Assembly (NCBI RefSeq): GCF_018446385.1
Contig: NC_056004.1
Location: 29,332,492-29,396,491 of the forward strand
Length of the DNA stretch: 64,000 nt
Direction of reading: 5' to 3'
DNA from: Zingiber officinale
Taxonomy: Eukaryota > Streptophyta > Magnoliopsida > Zingiberales > Zingiberaceae
Positions 24,421 through 36,139 of the stretch are shown here, in pieces. The notes under the pieces are model-generated. The model searched no databases, was not told the DNA's origin, and saw nothing but the letters and a program-made list of their open reading frames with translations. A program made the position numbers and the translations under genes. Position 1 is the first letter of the stretch; every line of letters starts with the position of its first letter.

Positions 24421-26780
24421 TGTTAGGATGTATACTAAAAACCTAGCTTTTTTTATGAACATTTATTTTGAAATAAGAATCACATTGGTCAAATGTCTGC
24501 ATTTAATTAAATGCAGTTATCCATTTAATTTATATTGTAGATAACATGGTGTGTGGTGTCACATAGAAGATCATGTTATCAGTTTCTTATAAATTATAAA
24601 TAGTAGCTTACGACTGAGATGGATAGGGACAAACCATTGGAATGATTGTAGTGTAATTTGGTATTAGTTTACTTGACTATAAAATTACACTAGTACACTA
24701 TGTGTGTATTGAGTAGGATCATTTGAGGTTGTTTCTTTTTATACTAACTGCATAAAAGAACAAAACCTCTGTTATTATGGACGTGCGTACTCTTAATCTC
24801 GATATAATAACAAACACATATACTTAGTATTTATTTCTTTAATTTATTAAAGGGTGAGATTTATTCAGTTAAATCAATAGGCCCGATAAGTTGGGAAATA
24901 ATATTATTTATATGGTGTGTTATTGATTATAGAAGGAAACTGTGTCCTAGTAATCTAGGTTGATGATGCATCCTTGAGGAGCTCATAAGGATTATCATGT
25001 AAACCCTGCAAGTGGACTTAGTCGGACATGATAATAAGGTTGAGTGTTACTACTCTTGGAGCTAGATATTAATTAAGTGAGTTGTCAGTAGCTCATTTAA
25101 TTAACGGGCATACGATATCTTAAACACAAGGAGACTAACACACTCATGATAAGAAGGAGCCCATATTGTAATATGGGATTGGTGCGGTAGTTCAATAATA
25201 ACTCTTTAGTGGTATGAGTTATTATTGATGAACTTGAGTTGGGTGTTCGGGTCGAACACAGGAAGCTCAAGTCCATCAGGAGGCCAAAATCAATTTCTCT
25301 TCTTGGTACCTGTTGTAGCCTCTATAAAGTCTTGCATTCACCCGTTTTGATTTTGCTTCCTACCCAAGAAAGGGGCGGACCACATCCTTGCTTGGTGCCT
25401 AAGCAAGGGGTCGACCAAGCCTTGCATCCTACCCAAGAAAGGGGTCGGCCAAGCCTTGCTTGGTGCCCAAGCAAGGGGTCGGCCAAACCAAAAGAAAAAG
25501 AAAAGAAAAGAAAAAAAGGGAGATTTTTTCTCAACAGAATTAAAAAATTTTCTAAAAAGAATTACGTTGATTCTTTCTTAGAAATTTTCTAAAAAGAATT
25601 ACATTAATTCTTTCCTAAGAAATTTTCTAAAAAGAATTATGTTAATTCTTTCCTAGAAATTTTTCTAAAAAGAATTATGTTGATTCTTTCTTAGAAATTT
25701 TCTAAAAAGAATTATACTAATTCTTTCTTAAGAAATTTTTCTAAAAAGAATTATGTTAATTCTTTTCTAGAGATTTTTTCTAAACAAAAATCTATTACTT
25801 TTTTTCCTTTTTTATCTGGGGTAAAGGGTTATAAAAGGAGAGGAGGTTATGCCACAAAATCAATCAATTAAGAATTAATAAGTTTTTCTGCACAACAAAA
25901 AAATCCTTTCCTTTCCCTTAAGGTCGACGCCCCAATCTTTCTTTTCTTTCCTCTAAGGCTGGCGCCCCACTTCTTTTATTCTTCCCTCTAGGGCTAGCGC
26001 CCCATCTTCTCTTAGTGGTCGGAGCTTGGAGGAAAAGAAAACGAAGAGACGAAGCACCTTGGTGGCCGGAAATTTGGAGGAGAAGAAGAAGAAGGAGGCG
26101 CCTCTTTCTTTGTATCTTTTGTGGTAGGCGGCTTAGAAACAAAAAGGGTTCGAGTGTTTTTATCTTGGTAGATCATTGCCTATATGACGTCCAAGAAGAG
26201 GAGAGGAATACGGTAGAAGATCAAGAGGTATTTGTCTATGAAGAAAGGTACAACTAGTTATTTATTCCGCACTAGTTTTGTTTTCTTTGTATGAATCCTG
26301 AAATACCAACACAAGAGGCTAGCGATTTCGTATTTTCATTTTTGTGCTTCGATTTTGTGTTTCGATCTTGTGCTTTGATTGAGGTCTTTGTAGTTAAACC
26401 TAAGGTTACTGTGAGAAGTTTAACTATTCAATTTCTTTGAGAGGCTTTGTCTAGGAAGTGGTGGATGATCCCATAACCAAGAAGGCCTAGTGCCTCGCCA
26501 ACGACCTGGAAGCCAATCCTTAAAATAGATATTTAATCAACTTCTGTAATATGGTTTAACTTCTGAAGAACACAAGGGTTGAACTTGGAGGAAAAATGTT
26601 AAGTTTCATTTCCAATCCAAGTTTAACTTTGAAGAACGAACTTGGAGTAAAAATGTTAAGTTTCGTTTCTAATCCAAATTTAACTTCTGAAGAGCACATG
26701 GGTTGTTAGGAAAAGTTCTGTGCTTGTATAAATTTTTTTTTACAGGGGAAACAGAATGGTATTCCAAGTAGCACCCAACA
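24421..26780 (+). mobile_element. Solo LTR, 2.36 kb, Copia-type family
   Basis: Ends TGTTAGGATG and GCACCCAACA, with flanking GATTA (24416-24420) and GATTG (26781-26785), a near-match 5-bp duplication. Much of it aligns with the solo LTR at 33112-35713. A TATA box (TTATAAAAGG, 25829-25838) marks the retroelement promoter. The different target duplications show that the two copies inserted independently. Confidence 0.8.
25547..25790. repeat. Six 37-39-bp self-complementary tandem units upstream of the LTR TATA box
   Basis: Each unit has the form AATTTTCTAAAAAGAATTA followed by TTAATTCTTTCTTAGAAA, so it can pair with itself and with its neighbours. The array lies 40 to 280 bp before the TATA box of the solo LTR. 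The related solo LTR at 33112 has a looser AT-rich version in the same position (about 34150-34760). Confidence 0.75.
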
Positions 26781-29079
26781 GATTGTTCGGTTGACCGATC
26801 CACTGGTTCAGTCAACCGATTAGTGTAGTTTCCTTCTTCTTCTGATCGTTGTTGATTGAACTGATCTGTGCTGAGTCAACCTTGTTCAGTTGATCGATCC
26901 CTGGTTTTGGTCGACCGATAAGGTCGTAACCTGCAGAACAGTATTAGACAATATAATCTTGCAAAATAGATGTTAGCACAGTTATATAAAATACATGAGT
27001 AGTAATAATCGATAGTTCAACTATCTTGATCTCAACTTGGAAACCTTCTCGGTTTCTTTAATTGGATCAGCGACCTTAGGTTGTTCCCTTCAGGAATTCG
27101 ACCTCACTGTCGCTCCTCCAGTTGTTTACCTCAACCTACCTGCCAAACATTAATCCTCCAGATCTTGTTTGGATTTTTCACTTAGCCTTGATCGGCTCAC
27201 CAGGACTTTTCTTTTGATCTTCGGTCCTCTAAACCTCTTGATCACTCCGCCAAGCGTCGGGTCCTCTTGACCCACTTGGACTTTCACCTAGGTTCCACGA
27301 TCTGCTAAGACTTCTCCTGCGTAGCCTCTAACTAGGTCTTTCCCGGTTAAGTAAACTGCCTGCACACTTAGTCAACTTGTTAAATCACAATAAAACTTAA
27401 CTTGAACCTTTGATAACATCAAAACTTAGGTTTGATTCTGGTGCAACCTGCACCAACAATCTCCCATTTTTTGATATTTGGCAACCAAGGTTCAAAATTA
27501 AGTTAAAATATACAGAAATAAATAAACAAGCAATTTCGTTCTCCCCCTGAGTTGAACAACTCCACCTGAGTTGAACAACTCCTCCTGAATTCACCAACTC
27601 TCCCCTTTTGACACACATCAAAAAATGGGGAAGCTAACAAATAGTTTTTAAAGTAAAGCACAAACTAAATTGAAAGACAAGGACTTAAAAAAAAATTAAA
27701 GGAAAGAATCTTTATAAAGTTAGAGATGAAAAGAGATTCCTAAGATAAAGAATTTGTAAGGTTGAAAAATTGAATTTGAAGTAAAAATTTCGCAAAGTAA
27801 AATTTGAAAAGATTTGAGGTAAAATTTTCAAAGTTAAAGATTTTCTAAAGAAAATAATTTGAAAATTTGAATGTAAAGTTTAATTGATAAATTTTTTTAA
27901 CAAAGTTAAAACATGAAAATTTTATAAAGTAAAATTTTCATGAAGCTTTAGCTAGAATTTTATTTCAATGATAAAATTTAAGAAAAACTAGTAAAGCTAA
28001 AAAAGCAATCTAAGGAAATAAATAGAAGATGTTTGAAAATATCGATATAATGTTGAAGTTTTGTAAAATATTTTATTAAAAGGAAAAATAGAAAATTTAG
28101 TTATTAGCTCCCCTAAAATTGAAAACTTCCTAAAAGTCCAAGCTGGAAACACCGGTCGTCAGTGAATAACCCTCAGCTGCAAATCAGTTCCAGAATTGCT
28201 CAACAACACTGGTGGAACGCCTCCGGCAAGTTGGAAACACTCTGGAACTTGTCGATGAACGAAAATCTAGAATTCTGCAAACCCGATTCTCTGAATCTGG
28301 ATGGAAGCTGCGGATGGTGGATGATCGTCAAATGGAGCTCAGTAACACCGGAGGAACGCCGCCAAATGTTACTGATGGGAAGTGGAACTACAGATCGGAG
28401 GAACGTCGCCAAATCTGTGCGAAAATAGAGAATCGCAGAAGCAGATTTCCGCCGGAGGGAATGGCGACCGGTGGTTCCAAATGATCAGGATTTATGTCCA
28501 GTAGCTGCCTTAAATCTCTCCATCGAGGTCGTCGCCTGAGAAAATGATCAGAGATGGAATCGGAGTCGGAATCACCGGAGAGGCTCGCACCTCCTTGCTA
28601 CTTGACGCGAAGCTGTGGAGATTTAACGAACGAAGCCAACACTATAGCTTCTCAATTTAAATCATATCAGATCTATGATGGACGGCTCAGAATGATTTGG
28701 ATCTTGATCAACGGTAAAAAGTCGCTTAAAATCCAATCCGAAGGTGTTGATCTTTATCAAGGGTCTTGATCTACTCCTCCTTAGGTTGGATGGGCCAGAT
28801 CTTCAATGGATGGTTCAGATCACTTTTGTTCTTAATGAATGGTCCAAATTGGTTCTAGATCAGTTCTCCTTGATTAGCCCTAGATTTGAGCCTAAACTTG
28901 ATCTGATCGATTGGGTCCATGATCCTTTTGATGCCTACAAATAATATATTGAATATTAGCATCAAATACCATGATTATAAGCTAATTTGTAATTAAGTCC
29001 AGGATTAAATGAAATGCATAAAATGTGATATAAATATGAGTTTAACCTATGAACAAGACATCAAATCATGCATGTATGA

Positions 29080-30549
29080 ATCAAAATAGTGTAACAAAAT
29101 CATGGTTATCAGCAGGTCGGCCCAAGATGACGTTGTAGGCCGACGGCACGTCGACCACGATGAAGTTCGTGGTTCGCGTCCTCCTGAACGGTTCTTCTTC
29201 GAGCGAGATGACCAACCCTTCTTGGCCGATCGGGAGGACCTCGTTGCTCGTGAACCCATACAGCGGGGTCATCATAGGCAGCGACTCGCCCCGGTCGTTT
29301 TATAGTTAGTCGAACGCCTTCTTGAAAATTATGTTCACCAAACTCCTTGTGTCAACAAAGATGCGATGAATGGTATAATTGGCGATCACCGCTCGGATGA
29401 TCAAAGTGTCGTCGTGAGGGACTTCAATTCCCTCCAAGTCTCGAGGTTTGAAGCTGATTTTGGGTCCGTCCGCCTTTTTCCGGCTGCATTTAACTGCGTG
29501 GATCTCTAGTCGCCGTGCGTACGACTTCCTGGCTCAGTTGGAGTCGTCAGTGGTCGGTCCGTCCGCTATCATGTTTATTTCTCCCCGAGCGATGTTGCTT
29601 CTGTTATTTTCCTCCTGAGTGGAAGGTCTATTTCGATCATCTGAGACCCGAGAGGGGCCAGCGTTCTTCCTCCGCTGGTCTGATGGTGTCGCTCAGGCGA
29701 TCTTCTCGTGTCCTCCCGTCGCCCGGAGGATTGATGCCTGTGTCGCCGGTCAGGCGATGGGGTTCGGCGGCGATACCCCTTGGAGTCGGTTGACCGACGA
29801 TCGGCGTCAGGCCACAACAATCACGCGTGTTGTGTGATACCGACTGATAGAAAGAGCAAAACATAGGCGTCCATACCTTGCCATTTGACGCTTTTGGCCG
29901 CCCGAAAGCCACGTGCTGCACGGCTTGTGCCCTGGTCTCCTGGTGCGGTCTGCTCCTTTTACCCTTGGCCCCTTGGGCGGCAGATGACTGCTAGCTGGTC
30001 GGCACTCGGTTGGCGCCAAATGCTCAGTCGGTGCCTCCTTCCTTCTGGTCGCTTGGGCTTCTTCCACATTGATGTATTCGTTGGCTTTCTTGAGCACGTG
30101 GTCGAAGTCTCTGGCGGCTTTCGGATGAGCGACCGGAAGAAATCTCCTTCAGCAAGCCCCTGAGTGAAAGCATTCATCATGGTCTCAGATAAGATCAAGG
30201 GGATGTCCATGACCACTTGGTTGAAGTACTGAATGTACGCTTGGAGCGCTTCCTTGGGTCCTTGTTTCAAGGCGAAGAGGCTGACGCTTATCTTTTGGTA
30301 GCATCGGCTGCTGGCGAAGTGGTGCTCGAAGGCGGCTCGGAAGTCTTTGAAGCTTCGTATTGAGCAGTTCGACAACCTTCTGAACCAACGCTGTGCCGAA
30401 ACTGAGAGCGTAGTGAGGAAGACCTGACACTTTACTCCGTCCGTGTACTGGTACAGCGTGGTTTCATTGTCGAATCGATCTAGATGATCATCTAGGTCGA
30501 TCAACCCGTTGTACGTCTCAATTGCCAAAGGGGTGTAGTGTCGGGGCAA
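29080..30549 (-). pseudogene. Gypsy gag and protease remnants (Tat-like element)
   Basis: The minus-strand frame 30549-29959 encodes a Ty3-type gag domain: DRFDNETTLYQY, then SAQRWFRRL, then FRAAFEHHFASS. It shifts frame and continues through a linker to a degenerate zinc knuckle near 29830 (the second ligand of the CCHC is lost). The frame at 29275-29081 carries the protease C-terminal segment with SAYNVILGRP and then stops at the Copia junction. Multiple frameshifts make it non-functional. RT, RNase H and integrase are missing. Confidence 0.85.
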
Positions 30550-32152
30550 AATGTCTTGTAGGATCTCCTCTGAGAACTACATGTTGATTCGTTCGGGATA
30601 CGCGACGCGTCAGGGTGCTTTACCTATCCGTGCATCCCGAACGGACGCATCATCTGAAGATGATCCCCTTTCCTGGCTTGCTTGGGCTATCTTAGAGGGA
30701 GTCTGGAATAGAGCTCGGTGTAAGGGGATCAGAGCGGGTAGAGCTTCCCCATGAGTGTCGGTCGACAGTTTGTTCTCCTCCCAGATAGAGAGTTGCTCCG
30801 AGCGGTCCTCCTGTACCACTCGACCTCCTGCCGCGGAAGTTGCTTGCTGCGCTTGCCGATCGGCTAGCACCTTCTGTTGTTGCTGCTCGACTATTTTCTA
30901 CACTCGGGCTTCACGAGCAGGTCGAGCTCTTCTTGAGTGAGCGTCACTGTGTGAAGTCATCCAACGTCCTCCATCTCCTCAGCTCAGATGTAGGTTATGT
31001 TCCCACAGACGACGCCAAATATGATCTTGTCTGAAAATCGAGACGACGGATGTTGGGGATGTGACGCTCTTGCTGACCGCGTGTAGACTCCGCTCGGACC
31101 TGCAACCATAATTACGTCAGTGCCGAGCCAAGGAAGGGGTCCCCGGTGTTGGCCCTCCGACGCTCAAGTCAGTCACCGGCGATGTAGAAGCAGCGGAGCA
31201 AGAAAGCAAGAGAATAGTAGTATCTTTTGGTAGCATCGGCTGCTGGCGAAGTGGTGCTCGAAGGCGGCTCGGAAGTCTTTGAAGCTTCGTATTGAGCAGT
31301 TCGACAACCTTCTGAACCAACGCTGTGCCGAAACTGAGAGCGTAGTGAGGAAGACCTGACACTTTACTCCGTCCGTGTACTGGCACAGCGTGGTTTCATT
31401 GTCGAATCGATCTAGATGATCATCTAGGTCGATCAACCCGTTGTACGTCTCAATTGCCAAAGGGGTGTAGTGTCGGGGCAAAATGTCTTGTAGGATCTCC
31501 TCTGAGAACTACATGTTGATTCGTTCGGGATACGCGACGCGTCAGGGTGCTTTACCTTTCCGCGCATCCCGAACGAACGCATCATCTGAAGATGATCCCC
31601 TTTCCTGGCTTGCTTGGGCTATCTTAGAGGGAGTCTGGAACAGAGCTCGGTGTAAGGGGATCAGAGCGGGTAGAGCTTCCCCATGAGTGTCGGTCGACAG
31701 TTTGTTCTCCCCCCAGATAGAGAGTTGCTCCGAGCGGTCCTCCTGTGCCACTCGACCTCCTGCCGTGGAAGTTGCTTGCTGCGCTTGCCGATCGGCTAGC
31801 ACCTTCTGTTGTTGCTGCTCGACTATTTTCTACACTCGGGCTTCACGAGCAGGTCGAGCTCTTCTTGAGTGAGCGTCACTGTGTGAAGTCATCCAACGTC
31901 CTCCATCTCCTCAGCTCAGATGTAGGTTACGTTCCCACAGACAACGCCAAATATGATCTTGTCTGAAAATCGAGACGACGGATGTTGGGGATGTGACGCT
32001 CTTGCTGACCGCGTGTAGACTCCGCTCGGACCTGCAACCATAATTACGTCAGTGACGAGCCAAGGAAGGGGTCCCCGGTGTTGGCCCTCCGACGCTCAAG
32101 TCAGTCACCGGCGATGTAGAAGCAGCGGAGCAAGAAAGCAAGAGAATAGTAG
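30289..32152 (-). repeat. Perfectly phased 932-bp tandem duplication spanning gag start, primer site and LTR edge
   Basis: Units 30289-31220 and 31221-32152 are nearly identical. Each carries the start of gag, the leader, the primer-binding site and the first 198 bp of the LTR (plus-strand sense). Unit 1 ends GAGAATAGTAG at the point where unit 2 starts TATCTTTTGG. The element therefore has two gag starts and two primer sites but only one complete 5' LTR. Confidence 0.9.
31930..31953 (-). other. Primer-binding site of the Tat-like element (copy next to the full LTR)
   Basis: Minus strand TTTGGCGTTGTCTGTGGGAA next to the LTR end GATCA. A second copy, TTTGGCGTCGTCTGTGGGAA, sits at about 30999-31022 because of the 932-bp duplication. 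Confidence 0.75.
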
Positions 32153-32897
32153 TAGCAATAGTAATCGCGCCTACCTCTGCTAAAGCATGGACCCCCTTTT
32201 ATATAGAGTTCCTGTTGCGCACGTGCATGCTTCCCAAAGCATGCACGCTTCTCAAAGATTTTCCTGAAAAGACGCGTTAGTAAAGTGCCCCTAACACAAT
32301 ACTTTAACGAGCCGAGCATATATCTGAAGTGACAGTGGAAGCTTTTACCTTACGATCTTCCGCCTGACCATGCCATATATCGGCGGCACTAGATCCCAAA
32401 AGGATCTCACTAGATAATGTTCTGTGCCTTTTGCTGGACCGAGCAGGATGACTGCTCGACTCAAGCCTCTGTTGTCTGTTCGGTTAATGAATTCATCACC
32501 TGGCCGAGCGGGATAACCGCTCGGCAGTTGCTCCCATTGTTTGTTTGATGAGTGTATACATTATCTGAGTGGGATAGCCGCTCGGCTGCAAGGTTGTTGT
32601 CCGTATGTGGTATACTTGGTCATAACTCTACTCCTCTGAATTATGGATATCGATGTATGGCCGAGCGGAGCAACCGCTCAGCACGCTTCCGCATGCACTT
32701 GGTGCTTTTTCCTTTATTGAGCGTCGGATGTTCGGCTGGTTGCCGAGCCTATAAAGCTGTCAGCTCAGGCCCATCCTATCCCGGTCGGGCGACTGACTCG
32801 TCTGATCGATCGGTGATGACTGGCATTGACCGCCTTGACTTTGACCTCCACTATGCTGACTATCTATAGGGCGGGATCCCAACTTATCACTGCATCA
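31954..32897 (-). repeat. 5' LTR (944 bp) of the Tat-like element
   Basis: It aligns with 20714-21678 throughout. Its plus-strand ends are TGATCTTGTC and TGCATCA, and CTCCA follows. Divergence from the other LTR is clearly visible by eye, so the insertion is not recent. Confidence 0.85.
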
Positions 32898-32931
32898 CTC
32901 CACGTGTGTGTTATCGTGCTTTACACTCAAA

Positions 32932-35735
32932 GGACGGTGCAATGATTGAGATATAAGATATTATCCTATAAAATTTTAGGGTTAAAATTTGACGCATCTA
33001 AATATGTCTTCCCTCATATCTTTGCCACTTATACTAATGACTAGTAATCATCCGTGATTTACCTCCTTTGTGTTGGCCTAGGGACAGATTGACGGGGACG
33101 CTGGAATGAACTATTAGAATGTATACTAAAAGCCTAGCTTTTGTATAAATTTAAGAATCACATTGGTTAATATCTACATTTATATGCTAAGTGTAGTTGT
33201 TCAATTAATTTATATTGTAGATAACATGGTGTGTGGTGTCACACACAGAAGATTATGTTATCAATTCCTTATAAATTATAAACAGTAGCTCACGACTAAG
33301 ATGGATAGGAACAAACCATTGGAATAGTCGTAGTGTAATTTGGTATTAGTTTATCTTGACTATAAAATTACACTAGTACACTCTGAGTGTATTGAGCATG
33401 ACCATTTGAGGTAGTTTCTTTTTATACGACTAAATAAAAGGACAATATCTCTGTTATTATGGAAGTGTATGCTCTTAATTCTAATATAATAACAAGTACA
33501 TATACTTAATATTTATTTCTTTGATTTATCAAACGGTGCGATTTAGTTCGATAAATCAATAGGCCCGATAAGTTGGGGAATAATATTATTTATAGTATGT
33601 ATTGTTGATTATAGAAGAAAACTGTGTCCTAGTAATCTAGGTTGATAATGTCCCCAAGAGGAGCTTATAAGGATTGTCATGTTAAACCCTGCAGGTGGAC
33701 TTAGTCCGACACGATAATAAGGTTGAGTGGTACTACTCTTGGACTAAGATATTAATTAAAGTGAGTTGTCAGTAACTCATTTAATTAGTGGACATTCGAC
33801 GTCTTAAATACAGGGAGATTAACACACTCATGATAAGAAGAAGCCCATATAGTAATATGAGATTGGTGCGGTAGTTTAATAATAACTCTTTAGTGGTATG
33901 AGTTATTATTGATGAACTCGAGTTGGGTGTTCGGTGCGAACACGGGAAGCTCGAGTTCATCGAGAGACCAAAATCAATTCCTCCTCTCGGTCCCTATTGT
34001 AGCCTTTTATTTATAAAGTATTATACCCACCCATACCCACCTTCTTACCTACCTTAAGGTGGCTGGCCAAGCCTAGCTTGGAGCCCAAGCTAGGCCCGAC
34101 CAAACCAAGGTTGGTTTGCTTAGGTGGCCGACCCTAGCTTGAACCCAAGCTAAGGTGGTGGCCGACCATAATAAAAATAAAAGGATTTTATTTTTTTAAA
34201 ATCTTTTCTTATGTGGAAGCATGGTTTTAAAAGAGAGTTTAAAATTTAAATCTTTCCTTTTATAGCTTTCTACAAAAGATTAAGTGAAAGGTTTGATATC
34301 TTTCTTTATTTGTAGTTAAAAGGAAGATTTTAATTTTTGATAAAACTTTCCTTTTACGAAACCATCCTCATGATTTTAAAAGAGAGTTTTAAAATTTAAA
34401 TCTTTCCTTTTATAGTTTCTACAAAAGTTAAAAAAAAAAATTGATATCTTTCCTTATTTGTAGATTGGAAGAAAGATTTTAATTTTAAGAAAACTTTTCT
34501 TTTTGGAAATCATCCACATGTTTTAATAGAGAGATTTTAATTTATAAAAGTTTCCTTTTATAGTCAACCATGAAGGGAATTTTTAAAAGAGAAATTTTTA
34601 TTTTAAAAATTTTTGGAAATAAATTAGGAAAGGAAGTTTTAATTTTGTGATTGAAACTTTCCTTGTGTGGAGGGAAAAAGGTGACCGACCATTAAGAGTT
34701 AAAAAAGAAATTTTTAAATAAATTTTTCCTTCTTAAACATTGGCAAAGAATATAAGGAAGTTTTATTTATTAAACTTTCCTTATTTGCCAAGGCCAAGGA
34801 ATATAAAAGAGAGGGTAGAGGTGCCTCACCTAATACAACAATTCCTCTCTTCTATTCCTTAGTGGTGTGGCCTACCCTTCTCTTCTCCTATTCTTTTTCC
34901 TTTGTGGCCGACGACATCTTCATCTCAAGGAGCTTGGTGGTGGCCGGATTTTGCTAGAGGAAGAAGAAGAGATAGGAGGCTTTGTTTCATTGCATCCCTT
35001 GGAGCTTGGTTGGTGGCTGAAAGTTTTTCATCTCTTGGAGATTAGGAGTGGTCGAAACTTTCATGGAGAAGAAGGAAGCTTGGGTGGATTATCGTCTCGG
35101 TAGATCGTCGCCCACACGACGTCCGAGATAAGAAGAGGAATACGATAGAAGATCGTGAGGTCTATAAGCTACAAAAGGTATAACTAGTTATTAGTTTCCG
35201 CATCATAACTAGTTCATCCTTTTGTTTAGATCTTGAAATACCAAACACAAGAGGCATATGATTCTAGGTTTCGAATTTGTGATTCAAGTTTGTGTTTTTT
35301 TTGTTTTTCAAATTTGTGATTCGATTGTTCCTTTTGGTTAAACCTAGGGTTACTATAAGGAAATTAAATATTAAATTTCTTTAAAAGACTTTGTCTAGGC
35401 GGTGGTGGATGATCTCATACCCAAGAAGTCCTAGTACCTCGCTATGCAGTCCTGGAAGCCAATTTTAGAAATTAATATTTAATTGAATTTGCAACATGGG
35501 TGGATTTGGATCAATAATATTAAGCATCGTTTGCGATTCAAGTCTAAACCAATAAGAACAGATAAGTTAAATTTGGAATCAATAATGTTAAGTTCCGTTT
35601 GCGATTCCTAATTTAATTTCTAAAGAACATAATAGGTTGTTAATAAAGGTTCAGGACTTGTACAAAATTTTTGTACAGGGGAACCGGTATAATATTCCGC
35701 ATAGCAACCAACATGAACAAATCACTTTTGCCACA
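32932..35735 (-). mobile_element. SINE copy, split by a solo LTR
   Basis: The SINE parts are 32932-33111 and 35719-35735. It is flanked by TTTACACTCAAA at 32920-32931 and again at 35736-35747, a 12-bp target duplication that is present once in block 2 (about 59420). The minus-strand read begins TGTGGCAAAAG and contains GTAAATCACGGATG. It belongs to the same family as 42767-42968, whose 5' end is GGTGGCAAAAGG with ATAAATCACGGGTGG. Confidence 0.75.
33112..35713 (+). mobile_element. Solo LTR, 2.6 kb, Copia-type family, inserted in the SINE
   Basis: Ends TATTAGAATG (a TG-to-TA change at the first dinucleotide) and AACCAACA, flanked by perfect TGAAC at 33107-33111 and 35714-35718. It aligns with the solo LTR at 24421-26780. 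A TATA box (ATATAAAAG) lies at about 34801. The 79-codon frame at 34867-35103 lies downstream of the TATA box and is not supported as a gene. Confidence 0.85.
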
Positions 35736-36139
35736 TTTACACTCAAATCTCTCCTTTGTGTTTAACGGCTCTTCATTTTTGTATGTTACATTGGATCATT
35801 TTTTTATTGCATCCTCTTATTTTAACTAATTCGTGAACCTAATAAGCCTGATCAAACTGACTCATGAACTTAATCAGTCTTTTATTGCATCCTAATATCT
35901 TATTCATTTTGTTAATCCAGATATTCAATAATTAGAATTGACTAATCCAAAAGATGACCGGTCTGATCCAACAAAAAATTTTCATTGGCCATTAAGATAA
36001 ATTCAAGAAGCGCAGATGGGTCCTGACGAACATTCCAACATCATGAGTGGTTTGAGCACCATAGACGTATGTTATGCCCCAAGAGACCCTAATTACGTAT
36101 TCATTGGAACCAAATGTAATTACACTCACTTCATACATC

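Larger units (their letters stand above)
23768..27458 (-). repeat. LTR of the nested Copia element, split by a solo LTR
   Basis: It starts TGTTAGATTGG and ends CACCAACA on the plus strand, with GATAGAGGGGTGGAATGAATA near the start, a phrase shared with other Sirevirus LTR ends in this window. Removing the solo LTR at 24421-26780 leaves about 1.3 kb. It contains several copies of the palindrome-bearing phrase TTCGGTCGACCGAA and its variants (about 24230-24350 and 26785-26925). Confidence 0.6.
23768..29105 (-). mobile_element. Nested Copia (Sirevirus-like) fragment inside the Tat-like element
   Basis: An LTR (23768-27458, itself interrupted) is followed on the right by a minus-strand purine tract near 27459-27475 and about 1.6 kb of AT-rich interior. 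It ends where the Gypsy protease frame resumes (about 29105). A second LTR, gag and pol are not seen. The region 27640-28130 resembles the AT-rich terminal part of the Sirevirus at 63340-63990. At 28150-28490 there are repeated phrases with GGAACGCCGCCAAAT-like and GGAGGAACG motifs, whose short frames are not supported as genes. The right border is approximate. Confidence 0.55.
20714..32897 (-). mobile_element. Tat-like Ty3/Gypsy retrotransposon, degenerate, with nested insertions
   Basis: The two LTRs (20714-21678 and 31954-32897) flank a primer-binding site, gag, protease C-terminus, an ORF in antisense to gag, and a polypurine tract. The orientation is minus. The flanking 5-mers ATCCA (20709-20713) and CTCCA (32898-32902) are a near-match target duplication. 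The equivalent point in block 2 (about 59405) is uninterrupted, so insertion followed the duplication. RT, RNase H and integrase are absent: the interval between protease (about 29100) and the antisense ORF (23767) is filled by a Copia element. Lineage assignment to Tat rests on the TGGCG(C/T)C-type primer site and the antisense ORF, and is an inference. Confidence 0.85.

Noticed and set aside
28162-28769. Three overlapping ORFs as a host gene fragment
   Set aside because: The region contains short repeated phrases, lacks splice-consistent structure and has no domain I can recognise. It lies in the interior of the nested Copia fragment.
29047-30097. Plus-strand ORFs over the gag/protease region
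   Set aside because: Shadows of the minus-strand Gypsy gag and protease.
20714-35713. Reading 24421-26780 and 33112-35713 as the two LTRs of one element
   Set aside because: Each has its own target duplication (GATTA/GATTG and TGAAC), and they sit in different host elements, so they are independent solo LTRs.
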